DNA from: Acidobacteriota bacterium
Lineage (GTDB): Bacteria > Acidobacteriota > Terriglobia > Terriglobales > Acidobacteriaceae
Assembly (NCBI GenBank): GCA_021793595.1
Contig: JAJYSL010000052.1
Location: forward strand, 1-22,332
Direction: 5' to 3'
DNA length: 22,332 nucleotides
Shown here: one piece after another, positions 6,811 through 14,100 of the stretch
How positions within the stretch are numbered: position 1 is the first letter of the stretch
How the letters are laid out: each line of letters begins with the position of its first letter
Notes under the pieces: model-generated
Told to the model about the DNA's origin: nothing
What the model saw: the letters and a program-made list of their open reading frames with translations, nothing else
The model's database searches: none
Translations under genes and position numbers: made by a program

Positions 6811-7464
6811 ATGAGCCCATTGTTTCAACGTGGCGCGGGACAAAAAACGCAAGGCGGTCGTGGCCATGGGTCCGCTGGCCCTCGGGTTCCACGGCACTCG
6901 AGCGCCTGGATGAAGATTTTAGCTCGTCTCAAAGCGGAACCGGGTCTGTGCGTGCTGGATATCGGACCCACCTCCCCGAACAACATCAATTTTTTAACGA
7001 ACGTGGGCCACAGCGTCTACATGGCCGATCTGGTGGAAGAGGCTGTGAAGCCGGAGTGGTTATTGCCTGCGGAAGATGGCGGGACTCCTGGGTATGACGT
7101 GGAGGGTTTTCTGGTGCGCCACATGGATTTCGGCAATCGTGAGTTTGACATCGTTCTTTTGTGGGACGCGCTCGACTATATTCCGGCTCCGCTGGCGGAG
7201 GGGATTCTGCGGAGATTGAAAGTGGTGATGCGCGAACATGGACAGGCGCTGGCGTTTTTCCATTCTCGTATGACGGGACCGGAGACAACGTTTTGCCGCT
7301 ACCACGTAATGGATGGCGACAGCATCGAAACGCAACAGGGGCCCAGCCACCCGGTACTGCGGAACTATCAAAACCGCCAGATCGAAGCCCTCTTCCAGGA
7401 CATGGGCACCTGTCGTTTCCTGCTGGCGAAAGACAACACTCGCGAAGTGATTGTCACCTGCTGA
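6811..7464 (+). CDS. Class I SAM-dependent methyltransferase
   Basis: A 217-residue Rossmann-type methyltransferase, substrate unknown. Motif I is VLDIGPTSPNNINFL at 48-62, where the usual GxGxG loop is replaced by GPTSPNN. A motif-II-like acidic residue follows at the end of strand 2 (YMADL), and motif IV is FDIVLLWDALDYI, with LRRLKVVMREHGQALAFF as the typical late helix and strand. The N-terminal 30 residues are glycine- and basic-rich. ATG 6811 was chosen because it is preceded by GGAGA at 6796-6800; an upstream ATG at 6787 has no such site. It is divergent from a secreted protein gene (239-bp gap) and followed after 71 bp by a ThiO-like gene on the same strand. The unusual motif I makes the exact subfamily uncertain. 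Confidence 0.8.
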   Translation: MSPLFQRGAGQKTQGGRGHGSAGPRVPRHSSAWMKILARLKAEPGLCVLDIGPTSPNNINFLTNVGHSVYMADLVEEAVKPEWLLPAEDGGTPGYDVEGFLVRHMDFGNREFDIVLLWDALDYIPAPLAEGILRRLKVVMREHGQALAFFHSRMTGPETTFCRYHVMDGDSIETQQGPSHPVLRNYQNRQIEALFQDMGTCRFLLAKDNTREVIVTC

Positions 7465-7490
7465 ACCTGCGCGGGTCCTGGGCGAGGTGA

Positions 7491-7511
7491 CGCCTGACAC
7501 AGGATCAGGCG
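7491..7511 (+). terminator. Intercistronic hairpin before the thiO-like gene
   Basis: A perfect 7-bp stem (CGCCTGA / TCAGGCG) with a 7-nt loop lies between the methyltransferase stop and the ThiO start. No U-tract follows, so it may be a weak or factor-assisted terminator, or an mRNA stabiliser. I see no thiamine-pyrophosphate riboswitch motif here. Confidence 0.3.
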
Positions 7512-7535
7512 ACCGGACGAAACTAGAATGAGAAC

Positions 7536-8591
7536 ATGAACAGTATAGTTGTGGCCGATGTTGTCATTGCGGGAGCGGGCATCATCGGGCTGTCGCTGGC
7601 GTTGGAATTGCGGCAACGCGGACTCTCGGTCACGGTGTTGGAGCGCGGACAGGCTATGAGTTCCGCTTCCTGGGCAGCCGGTGGAATGTTGGCGGTGAAC
7701 GATCCGCAAAATCCCGCTGAGCTGATGCCATTGTGTGTCCGCAGTTGGGAACTCTACCCCTCCTACTTGGATCTTGTCGAATCGCTGTCGGGCCTGCGCG
7801 TGCCGTTGCGAACTCGTCGAACATTGCAGGAGCCGAAGTGCGGAAGTGAATCGCAGGGTTTGGCGACGACTGCGGAAATCGCTAAACTCGCGCCTGGGCT
7901 AAATCCCAACGATCACTGCTTTGAATGGTTGGAGGAAGGCAGTGTCGATCCCAACGATTTGCGTGAAGCATTACCGGACGCTTTGCGCGCATCCGGCGGA
8001 AATTTGTTGGAATCTACCGAGGTGTTGGGCGTCAAGAGCACCGGCGGCAATGTCGAGGCGCAAACAGAGAGAGAGAACATCTCGGCAGGGATGTTTGTCA
8101 ATTGCTGCGGGGCTTGGGCCGGAGGCGCACTGTGGGGCGGCGTACCCGTAGAGCCGGTCAAAGGCCACATGGCGAATTTGCGATGCGAGCCAGATCGCCT
8201 GCGCTGCGTGGTTCGCACACCAGGCGTGTACCTGGTGCCTCGCGGCGATGGCCGTGTCACTGTTGGCGCCACGATCGAGCACGCAGGGTTCGATGAGGTC
8301 GTGCACCAGGCTCAGGTCAGCGGGTTGATGGAGGCTGCGCTGCGGCTACTGCCGGAGGCAACCATTCCTTCGCCGATCGACGCCTGGACAGGATTGCGAC
8401 CGGGCACTCCGGATGGGCTGCCAATCATGGGCTCTGCACAACGCCCGAACTGCTGGCATGCGACGGGGCACTACAGGGACGGAATCTTGCTCGCTCCGGT
8501 GACCGCTCGTGTAATGGCGCAAGTGATGCTTGGTGAAACTTCCGACGTGCCGCTGTCGGCATTCTCTCCGGCGCGGTTCAAATCCTGGTAA
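7536..8591 (+). CDS. thiO: Glycine oxidase ThiO-like FAD-dependent amine oxidase
   Basis: A 351-residue flavoprotein of the DAO family. The FAD-binding fingerprint GAGIIG is at 13-18, followed by the ALELRQRGLSVTVLERG strand-helix-strand ending in the acidic E that holds the ribose. SSASWAAGGML at 44-54 and the C-terminal GLRPGTPDGLPIMG and HYRDGILLAPVTA motifs are those of glycine oxidase ThiO. ThiO oxidises glycine to iminoglycine with release of hydrogen peroxide, feeding thiazole synthesis for thiamine; homologues also act on D-amino acids and sarcosine. Length is normal. The ATG at 7536 lies 71 bp after the methyltransferase and lacks a strong ribosome binding site. No thiS, thiG or other thiamine gene is nearby, so a general D-amino-acid oxidase role remains possible. 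It converges with the cytochrome P450 gene. Confidence 0.88.
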   Translation: MNSIVVADVVIAGAGIIGLSLALELRQRGLSVTVLERGQAMSSASWAAGGMLAVNDPQNPAELMPLCVRSWELYPSYLDLVESLSGLRVPLRTRRTLQEPKCGSESQGLATTAEIAKLAPGLNPNDHCFEWLEEGSVDPNDLREALPDALRASGGNLLESTEVLGVKSTGGNVEAQTERENISAGMFVNCCGAWAGGALWGGVPVEPVKGHMANLRCEPDRLRCVVRTPGVYLVPRGDGRVTVGATIEHAGFDEVVHQAQVSGLMEAALRLLPEATIPSPIDAWTGLRPGTPDGLPIMGSAQRPNCWHATGHYRDGILLAPVTARVMAQVMLGETSDVPLSAFSPARFKSW

Positions 8592-8623
8592 GCGATTTTC
8601 TCCTTGCTGTTCAGAGCGTTGCT

Positions 8624-10018
8624 CTAGCGTTTCGTGGCTGATACGACCACTGGGTCACGAGGCCGAAGGGAAATTTGCGCGCTCAAGGGAAGTTCCGTTG
8701 CAGCGGGACCGTTGAATTCGAGACGCCAATTGCGGATGACGCTGGCCATAACCAGCACCGCCTCCATCCACGCAAAATTTTCTCCAATACAGATGCGGGA
8801 GCCGGCGCCAAAGGGGAAGTACGCATATCGAGGGCGCGCGGCACTTGCCTCCGGGAGAAAGCGGTCGGGATTGAAACGCATCGGCTCGGGATACCAGCGG
8901 GCATCGCGGTGAATTGCGATCTGCGGAACCAGCAGCAGGGAACCGGCAGGAATCTCCAGACCGCGATAGGCATACGATACTGCCGCGGTGCGCGCCGTGA
9001 CCCACACCGGCGGATACATTCGCAGCGCCTCGGATACCACTCGCTGGCAGTACGGCAAATGCTCATAGATATCCGCAGCCTTCGGACGTGCATCGGCGGA
9101 GGCTGTACTGAAGACGGACGACGCTTCGGCGAATACTTTTTCCTGTGCGTCGGGATGCTGCGCCATCAAAAAGAAAATGAAACTCAAGCCATTCGCGGTT
9201 GTCTCGTGCCCCGCCAGCAATAGCGTGAGACACTCGTCGCGGACTTGTTGCGCGGTCATGCCGCCGAGGGTTTCCTCCGAGCCCTGGCTGGCAAGTAACA
9301 TGGATAGCAGATCCCCGTGGTCAATACCGGAGCTTCTACGATCGGCGATCATCGTATAAATCAAACTATCCAGTTTCTTTTGCGATTTCTGGATGCGACC
9401 TATAAAGCCAAAGGGAATTCTCAATAAAAGGTGGGGATAAGGCAAAAATGCCAGCGGAAGGAATCCCATAAATGCGGTGACCGAATCGGAAATAGTTTTC
9501 ACCTCCGATTCCACATCGCTATCGAACAGGCATTTCCCTGTAATTCGCAACGTAAGTTCCAACATGGAGCGATGGATATCGAACGACGATCCGCTGTGCC
9601 ACCGCGACGTCATCTCGTCGGCGAATTGCAACATCGTCTCTCCGTACGCAGCAATTCTCTGGCGGTGAAACCCTGGCTGCACCAGCCTCCGCTGGCGCAT
9701 ATGGAGAGGCTCTTCACTGGTGAGCAGTCCGTCGCCCAGTACAAACTTCGCTCGCTGCATCACAATGCCGCGGTGCTGCATGGCTGCATCGCGCACCAGC
9801 ACTTCCTGAACCATGTCTGGATGATTGAATTGGAAGACATGCCGCCCAAACGCCTTGTAGTGAACCAGGTCGCCAAATGTCTTAGCGTTACGTTCCAGGA
9901 ATTCGTGAGTGCTGAGTCGCAGAAGTCCTGGATTGCGCAGCCGGTCACGATAGGTGGGACCGGGCGGATATTGGGTGCTTGCAGGCTGAGTCACGGTACG
10001 TTTATGTTCCCTTCGCAT
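8624..10018 (-). CDS. Cytochrome P450
   Basis: A 464-residue soluble haem monooxygenase. All hallmarks are present: the I-helix oxygen-activation motif AGHETT at 269-274, the K-helix ExxR (E330-R333, SEALR), the PERF-like meander FNPDRF at 382-387, and the haem-thiolate loop FGAGSRICIG at 403-412 with C410 as the iron ligand. The architecture resembles bacterial P450s with eukaryote-like sequence (CYP102/CYP110/CYP4-like) that hydroxylate fatty acids or other lipids; substrate is not evident. No reductase or ferredoxin gene lies next to it, so redox partners must come from elsewhere. The ATG at 10018 has no clear Shine-Dalgarno sequence; a GTG at 9994 is possible. It is divergent from the UPF0173 hydrolase gene and converges with thiO. 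Confidence 0.96.
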   Translation of the reverse strand: MRREHKRTVTQPASTQYPPGPTYRDRLRNPGLLRLSTHEFLERNAKTFGDLVHYKAFGRHVFQFNHPDMVQEVLVRDAAMQHRGIVMQRAKFVLGDGLLTSEEPLHMRQRRLVQPGFHRQRIAAYGETMLQFADEMTSRWHSGSSFDIHRSMLELTLRITGKCLFDSDVESEVKTISDSVTAFMGFLPLAFLPYPHLLLRIPFGFIGRIQKSQKKLDSLIYTMIADRRSSGIDHGDLLSMLLASQGSEETLGGMTAQQVRDECLTLLLAGHETTANGLSFIFFLMAQHPDAQEKVFAEASSVFSTASADARPKAADIYEHLPYCQRVVSEALRMYPPVWVTARTAAVSYAYRGLEIPAGSLLLVPQIAIHRDARWYPEPMRFNPDRFLPEASAARPRYAYFPFGAGSRICIGENFAWMEAVLVMASVIRNWRLEFNGPAATELPLSAQISLRPRDPVVVSATKR

Positions 10019-10095
10019 TGGGAGTTTCTTGCGATCCGGCGTTCTACATTGGCCTGCATCTGATTAAAAAGAAGTTTGTGGGAAAATCAAAACAT

Positions 10096-10102
10096 GGAGG
10101 AG
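10096..10102 (+). promoter_or_regulatory. Ribosome binding site fixing the start of the UPF0173 gene
   Basis: GGAGGAG stands 8 nt before ATG 10111. It shows that the open frame upstream to 9979, which overlaps the divergent P450 gene, is not translated as part of this protein. Confidence 0.8.
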
Positions 10103-10110
10103 AACAATCC

Positions 10111-10821
10111 ATGCCTAATTTTCATGGGATGACATTGCAATGGCTGGGTCATGCCACGTTCCATCTTCAAACCGCCAAAGGCACCTCAATCTTGATTGAC
10201 CCATGGATGGAGTCAAATCCGTCGTTTCCAAAAGATTGGAAAGCTCCGGAAAAAATCGATCTCGTGCTGTGCAGCCACGGCCACGGCGACCACATGGGAG
10301 ATGCTCTGTCCGTAGATCAACGGTATCATCCGACCTTCGTCGGGATTTATGAAATTACCGGCTGGCTGTCGTCGAAAGGCGTCAAGAAAACTGTAGGAAT
10401 GAACCTGGGCGGCTCGTTCCGGTTCCAGGATGTAACAATCTCTCTTGTAGAAGCGAAACATTCTTCCAGCATCGACGATAATGGAATCACGGTCTACGCG
10501 GGCGTTGCAGCAGGGTATGTTCTGCAGGTCGACGGAGAACCGACTCTGTATCACTCCGGAGATACAGCTCTCTTTAGCGATATGAAACTGCTGCACGAAT
10601 TGTATGCTCCGGAAATCGCCTGCTTACCGATTGGCGATCACTTTACGATGGGTCCCCGAGCGGCTGCAATTGCAGCGGAGTATGTGGGAGCCAAGAAGGT
10701 AGTTCCCATGCATTACGGAACATTCCCGGTATTGACTGGAACGCCGGAGGAACTGCGAAACCATTTGCGCGGCAAGGAAATCGAAGTGATTGCTCTGCGG
10801 CCGGGAGAAATTCTGAAATAA
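10111..10821 (+). CDS. UPF0173 metal-dependent hydrolase (metallo-beta-lactamase fold)
   Basis: A 236-residue metallo-beta-lactamase-fold hydrolase of the UPF0173/UlaG-like group. The metal motif HGHGDH is at 56-61, with further ligands in EAKHS, the bridging aspartate in YHSGDTALF and the late histidine in VVPMHYGTFP. The N-terminus LQWLGHATFHLQT and LIDPW are typical of the family. The physiological substrate of UPF0173 proteins is not established. The start is set by a strong ribosome binding site. The gene is divergent from the P450 (92-bp gap) and ends 36 bp before a strong hairpin. Family membership is clear, biological role is not. Confidence 0.93.
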   Translation: MPNFHGMTLQWLGHATFHLQTAKGTSILIDPWMESNPSFPKDWKAPEKIDLVLCSHGHGDHMGDALSVDQRYHPTFVGIYEITGWLSSKGVKKTVGMNLGGSFRFQDVTISLVEAKHSSSIDDNGITVYAGVAAGYVLQVDGEPTLYHSGDTALFSDMKLLHELYAPEIACLPIGDHFTMGPRAAAIAAEYVGAKKVVPMHYGTFPVLTGTPEELRNHLRGKEIEVIALRPGEILK

Positions 10822-10857
10822 AAAGTCTCTTGTGGCTGGCAGGTATGAAGAAGCAGA

Positions 10858-10886
10858 ACAAAGACGGCCACTTGGGCCGCCTTTGT
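10858..10886. terminator. Strong hairpin between convergent genes
   Basis: A 12-bp stem with one mismatch and a 5-nt loop (arms ACAAAGACGGCC and GGCCGCCTTTGT). It lies 36 bp after the UPF0173 stop and 17 bp after the AT-hook gene stop. The minus-strand continuation is T-rich (TTCTGCTTCTTC), so it best fits an intrinsic terminator for the AT-hook gene and could serve both directions. Confidence 0.6.
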
Positions 10887-10903
10887 CGTCATCGCGGAGT
10901 GAC

Positions 10904-11161
10904 TTACTTGGAACCTTGCTGCTTCTTACGTTCTGCCCAACGCTTGCGCATCGCGTCCGCAATTCGTTTTCTTCCTTCCGGAGAGAGATGGCGCTTACGT
11001 GTTGCCGTTTTGCTGCCCGCGGTTGTCGCAGCCTTATGACTGGCTGCTGCCTTCGGCCGGCCGGGGCCGCGCTTGGTAGGTGTTCCGATCAGTAACGCAC
11101 GAGCCTGTTGCAGGCGCGAAATCTCTGAGTCAATTTCTTGTACGAGTCGATGAAAATCCAT
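10904..11161 (-). CDS. Small AT-hook, histone-like basic protein
   Basis: An 85-residue basic protein, probably DNA-binding. Residues 1-24 are an amphipathic, coiled-coil-like helix (FHRLVQEIDSEISRLQQARALL). Residues 30-37 form an AT-hook (KRGPGRPK), which binds the minor groove of AT-rich DNA. A K/A/T-rich spacer follows, then the segment HLSPEGRKRIADAMRKRWAERKK (58-80), a conserved helical motif that resembles NUMOD-like DNA-binding segments and, from memory, occurs in many small acidobacterial proteins. The ATG at 11161 is chosen because GGAGGT precedes it; the frame itself runs to 11200. A hairpin lies in its probable leader and a terminator hairpin follows it. It is likely monocistronic. 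Target sites and role (chromatin, regulation) are unknown. Confidence 0.85.
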   Translation of the reverse strand: MDFHRLVQEIDSEISRLQQARALLIGTPTKRGPGRPKAAASHKAATTAGSKTATRKRHLSPEGRKRIADAMRKRWAERKKQQGSK

Positions 11162-11164
11162 AGT

Positions 11165-11170
11165 ACCTCC
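11165..11170 (-). promoter_or_regulatory. Ribosome binding site of the AT-hook gene
   Basis: On the minus strand GGAGGT lies 3 nt before the ATG at 11161. The spacing is short but the match is strong, and it selects this ATG over the upstream codon at 11200. Confidence 0.65.
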
Positions 11171-11204
11171 GATATTCCCCTGATAAGTTGTCCTGCACAA
11201 ACTC

Positions 11205-11230
11205 CCGCGACTTCGCTAAGTCACCCGCGG
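11205..11230 (-). promoter_or_regulatory. Leader hairpin upstream of the AT-hook gene
   Basis: An outer stem of CCGCG/CGCGG encloses an inner stem ACTT/AAGT with a CGCT loop and a 4-nt bulge. It lies between the candidate promoter (11244-11252) and the start codon, so it would be at the 5' end of the mRNA. It may be an attenuator, a stabiliser or a protein-binding site; function is inferred. Confidence 0.35.
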
Positions 11231-11243
11231 AATGAACTTACTC

Positions 11244-11252
11244 TCTATAACA
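11244..11252 (-). promoter_or_regulatory. Candidate extended -10 promoter of the AT-hook gene
   Basis: The minus strand reads TGTTATAGA, an extended -10 element (TGnTATAga). Initiation near 11237 would give a leader of about 76 nt that includes the hairpin. No clear -35 box is seen. Confidence 0.3.
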
Positions 11253-11335
11253 TTACAGAGGGGATAGGCTGGATAGCAAGTGCGGGCTAGGGATTCGGGG
11301 GAGGTTTCCACTTTCATTAGCGAGTGACTTACTAG

Positions 11336-13729
11336 CTACTTCTGATCTGTCGATTGCGATTGTTTTTCGGTATCCTGCGTGTCCAGGTCGGGAGGAGCGG
11401 GGGGAAGCATCGGTTTTTGGATTCGATTTTCCATTGCAAAATGCCTGGCAAGCGCTTGACCCTTGTCTTCAATCGATCGCTTTAACCCGTCTACAACTTC
11501 CTGGTGATTCGCCTTATATTGCACCGCCAGTCTATCCAATGCGTAGGTGACAATATCGCTGTGGTGCAATTCCTTCATTGCTGCATCACCTTGAAACCTA
11601 AGCCATAGCTGATGGACTAACTCCACATCCTGCGGCTGCAATGCGGGTGCATGTGGCCCGATGTGGAAGGACTTGGCGGAGCCGTCCGGCATGACTACGT
11701 AGAACGTGAATTGCCGTTTCGGTTCGGGAAGCGCTTCCCAGGCGCGGCCAGAATAGAAAGCTTGCTCCTCGGCCGTCATGCGTGAGGAAAGGCCGGCGAC
11801 AACGGTGGCAGCCTCCAGCGAATTCGCAGTTTGCACCAGGGCAGAGAACGGATCGGCGGCGGGAACGACTAGAAGGGAAATATGGCGCCCGAAGCTTTCC
11901 GCCACGGAGACCGCCTGCGTGAAGATCATCTGTTCATGCTCGGTAAATGTGAGCTGGGAGGCGTCGAGGTATTCCGGACCGCCGGCCCCCATCAAGCGCG
12001 CCGTCAGCAGCACGACGTCCTGGCTTTCTTCAGAACTTCGGGATAGCGCCCAGTGAAGTGCACCGGTCGCCCGAATATCCCGCATGGTGACAACAATGCA
12101 ACCGGGACGGATACGGAGCGTTTCCCGACTGACCGTGTCGTCGTTTTCCAGTTGAAAGTGCTCTTTCATTTCGCGGGCGGTCAATGCGTGTCGGCGGATA
12201 TTGTCTTTCTCTGAAAGAGTAAAAATGATATAGAAAGTTGCCGCGAAGACCAGTCCGCTGACGGTTGCAACTTCCTTAGTCAAAAGATTGACAATTGCGG
12301 TGCTGAAAAGTACCAGAAATACCGAGAACAGGCCGATGGGGAGTTCGACGTTCCCAATCCGGAGGTTGATCGGAACCTTCCAGCCTCGCTCGCCCTTGTA
12401 TCGATAGCGCAGCACCAGCATGGCAAGGCCGTTGAAAGTGAAACTCCAGATCACGCCGAACGCGTAAGCTTCGCCGATCACGATAATGTTTCCGCGACTC
12501 AGCAGGATGGTAGCCAACTGCAGCCCAGTCACCAGGTTGATGATGCGGGTTGGAGTACCAAACTTCTTTTGCGGTTTGCGAAACCAGTCGTGCAACACGC
12601 CATCTTCTGCGACTCGCATTAGCACGCCGGTGGAACCAATGATTGACGTATTGATGGCGCCGGCAAGAATCAGAAAGCCCACAATGACGACAAAGATGCG
12701 AAACGCGACGCGCAGGGCGAGAGGGCCGGCCAGATACATCGCGATCCCTGCAATGACATTGTCGCCGTACACCGAAACGCGAACCGGATCGGGAATAAGC
12801 ATCACCGCCAGCAGGGAAGCGCCGCCGGTAAAAATCAAGCTATAGATGGCGATCACGATCGCCGCACGCTTCAGATTCTTCAGCTTAGGATGCTGAATTT
12901 CACGATTGACCTGGGCCAGAGTTTCCTCGCCGCTCATCGCGAGCACGGTGTGTCCGAAGGCCATCAGAATGCCAAATAGCCCGAACGTCTTCATCAGGCT
13001 GGTGTGCCGCAAAAAACCGAACGAGTCGGCGGTAAATTTCAGATTCGAGGGAACTGGGACCGGAGGCAAATGCGCGCCTTTGTAGACGATGGAGAAGATT
13101 CCCCACCCCATCATAATGACCACCATGAGGGTGGTGACTTTCATGACGTCCACAGCGCGCTGGCTCGATGCTTCGATTCCCTTGACGTTCTGCCACCAAT
13201 AAAAAAGAGTAACGATGACCGCGATCATTGCTGCGGTTGCATTGACAGGCAGTTGGATGGCGCGATCAGGAGCAGCCAGCAGCAAACCGCCGAGAAGTTG
13301 ATGGGCTGCACATATGCGCAGCAATTCGTTCAGCAACCCAACAATATATTGACCCGCAGATACCCCTGAGACTGGGCCAGTCAAAACGTAGTCGAACATC
13401 AGCGCGGAAACGCTGACCTTGGCAAATGTGCCGCCCAGCCCCTCTTTTACGATGCGATAGACCCCGCCCCGGGTGAACATCGAACAACTTTCAACGTAGA
13501 CGGCGCGCACCGCGAACGAAAAAAGCATGACCCCGAGTACGATCCAAGGTGCGGATTTGCCGAAATCCTGCTCCGCAATTCCTACGGCATAGAACGCGGA
13601 AGACGCTAAATCGTTCAGTACAATTGCCGCCGCGCTCCAATAGGAGATGAACGTCAGCATCACGGTCGATGCGACAACGATGCGTACGCGATTGGCGGTG
13701 GATGGCGCGGAAACGGTCTGCTCTGGCAT
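11336..13729 (-). CDS. APC-superfamily permease with UspA-like cytoplasmic domain
   Basis: A 797-residue transporter, much longer than a typical amino acid permease of about 450-500 residues. Residues about 15-505 contain about twelve hydrophobic segments typical of the APC superfamily, including a GPVSGVSAGQYIVG segment near the third helix and AFGHTVLAMSGEETLAQVNREI in the middle. The soluble C-terminal part (about 540-797) has strand-helix alternations such as GCIVVTMRD, DVVLLTARL, HISLLVVP and SLEAATVVAGLSSRM, resembling a universal-stress-protein (UspA) fold. It ends in a helical, Q/P-rich tail. Such fusions are known in APC and antiporter families and may sense nucleotides. Substrate is unknown, probably amino acids or polyamines. 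The ATG at 13729 has no strong ribosome binding site. It is transcribed alone. Confidence 0.88.
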   Translation of the reverse strand: MPEQTVSAPSTANRVRIVVASTVMLTFISYWSAAAIVLNDLASSAFYAVGIAEQDFGKSAPWIVLGVMLFSFAVRAVYVESCSMFTRGGVYRIVKEGLGGTFAKVSVSALMFDYVLTGPVSGVSAGQYIVGLLNELLRICAAHQLLGGLLLAAPDRAIQLPVNATAAMIAVIVTLFYWWQNVKGIEASSQRAVDVMKVTTLMVVIMMGWGIFSIVYKGAHLPPVPVPSNLKFTADSFGFLRHTSLMKTFGLFGILMAFGHTVLAMSGEETLAQVNREIQHPKLKNLKRAAIVIAIYSLIFTGGASLLAVMLIPDPVRVSVYGDNVIAGIAMYLAGPLALRVAFRIFVVIVGFLILAGAINTSIIGSTGVLMRVAEDGVLHDWFRKPQKKFGTPTRIINLVTGLQLATILLSRGNIIVIGEAYAFGVIWSFTFNGLAMLVLRYRYKGERGWKVPINLRIGNVELPIGLFSVFLVLFSTAIVNLLTKEVATVSGLVFAATFYIIFTLSEKDNIRRHALTAREMKEHFQLENDDTVSRETLRIRPGCIVVTMRDIRATGALHWALSRSSEESQDVVLLTARLMGAGGPEYLDASQLTFTEHEQMIFTQAVSVAESFGRHISLLVVPAADPFSALVQTANSLEAATVVAGLSSRMTAEEQAFYSGRAWEALPEPKRQFTFYVVMPDGSAKSFHIGPHAPALQPQDVELVHQLWLRFQGDAAMKELHHSDIVTYALDRLAVQYKANHQEVVDGLKRSIEDKGQALARHFAMENRIQKPMLPPAPPDLDTQDTEKQSQSTDQK

Positions 13730-14100
13730 GGTTGCTGGTCTTAGTTCAGTTCCTGGTTACAAGCTCGATTATCCATGGCGAGCCTCGATCGAAATATCTG
13801 GTTTCAACCCGTCTTGAGGCAGAACCGATCTTCCATGATATTGGAGTTTCATGATGTTCAGAATGGATCTTTCGTCGTGTTCAATCGCTTTTACTGAAAA
13901 GCTCATACATATCTTCAGCAAAACTAATGACGATAACGAATGCCGAACCGAATCCGCCCAACAGAAACATCGCGACCAGAACGTGATCCACGAGCTTCAG
14001 AATAAGGTGCATTCCAAGAGTGTACTGCTGAGCACTCCGAAAGCCTAGAATGCTTTCGATAAAAAGTGTGGCGCTTCGATTGGGTGGTAGACTGCTCACG
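13730..14100. other. 371-bp spacer between the permease and lnt
   Basis: This gap between divergent genes must contain the permease promoter. On the minus strand GATAAT (revcomp of 13776-13781) is a possible -10 box about 47 bp upstream of the permease ATG, without a good -35. The left half (13730-13880) shows no gene or structured RNA. The right half carries the possible small membrane-protein gene listed separately. No tRNA or repeat was found. Confidence 0.4.
13881..14099 (-). CDS. Possible small membrane protein
   Basis: A 72-residue frame beginning with GTG at 14099, one base from the divergent lnt start, or a 43-residue form starting at ATG 14012. The sequence from residue 30 reads MHLILKLVDHVLVAMFLLGGFGSAFVIVISFAEDMYELF: one long or two short membrane segments followed by an acidic-aromatic end. 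This composition is far from random and looks like a genuine small integral membrane protein. The N-terminal 29 residues are less convincing. I see no strong ribosome binding site for either start. It lies upstream of the permease on the same strand, 151 bp away, so co-expression is possible. Function is unknown. Confidence 0.4.
   Translation of the reverse strand: MSSLPPNRSATLFIESILGFRSAQQYTLGMHLILKLVDHVLVAMFLLGGFGSAFVIVISFAEDMYELFSKSD

Noticed and set aside
7465..7535. Possible thiamine-pyrophosphate riboswitch before thiO.
   Set aside because: The gap is only 71 bp and lacks the conserved CUGAGA and ACCUGAUCUGGAUAAUGCCAGC-like elements of the THI box.
8574..8588. GGTTCAAATCC-like stretch resembling the T-loop of a tRNA.
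   Set aside because: It codes for the last residues of the ThiO-like protein (RFKSW), and no acceptor stem, D-arm or anticodon arm precedes it.
8613..8625. AGAGC-GTT-GCTCT hairpin between convergent thiO and P450 genes as a terminator.
   Set aside because: Stem of only 5 bp with a 3-nt loop, overlapping the P450 stop codon and not followed by a T-tract.
10011..11100. Possible mobile element around the short repeats near the AT-hook gene.
   Set aside because: No transposase or integrase, no flanking target duplication and no terminal inverted repeats; the repeats are only 8-12 bp.
13851..14048. A 65-residue plus-strand frame opposite the small membrane protein frame.
   Set aside because: Polar, irregular composition without motif or ribosome binding site; best seen as a shadow of the other strand.
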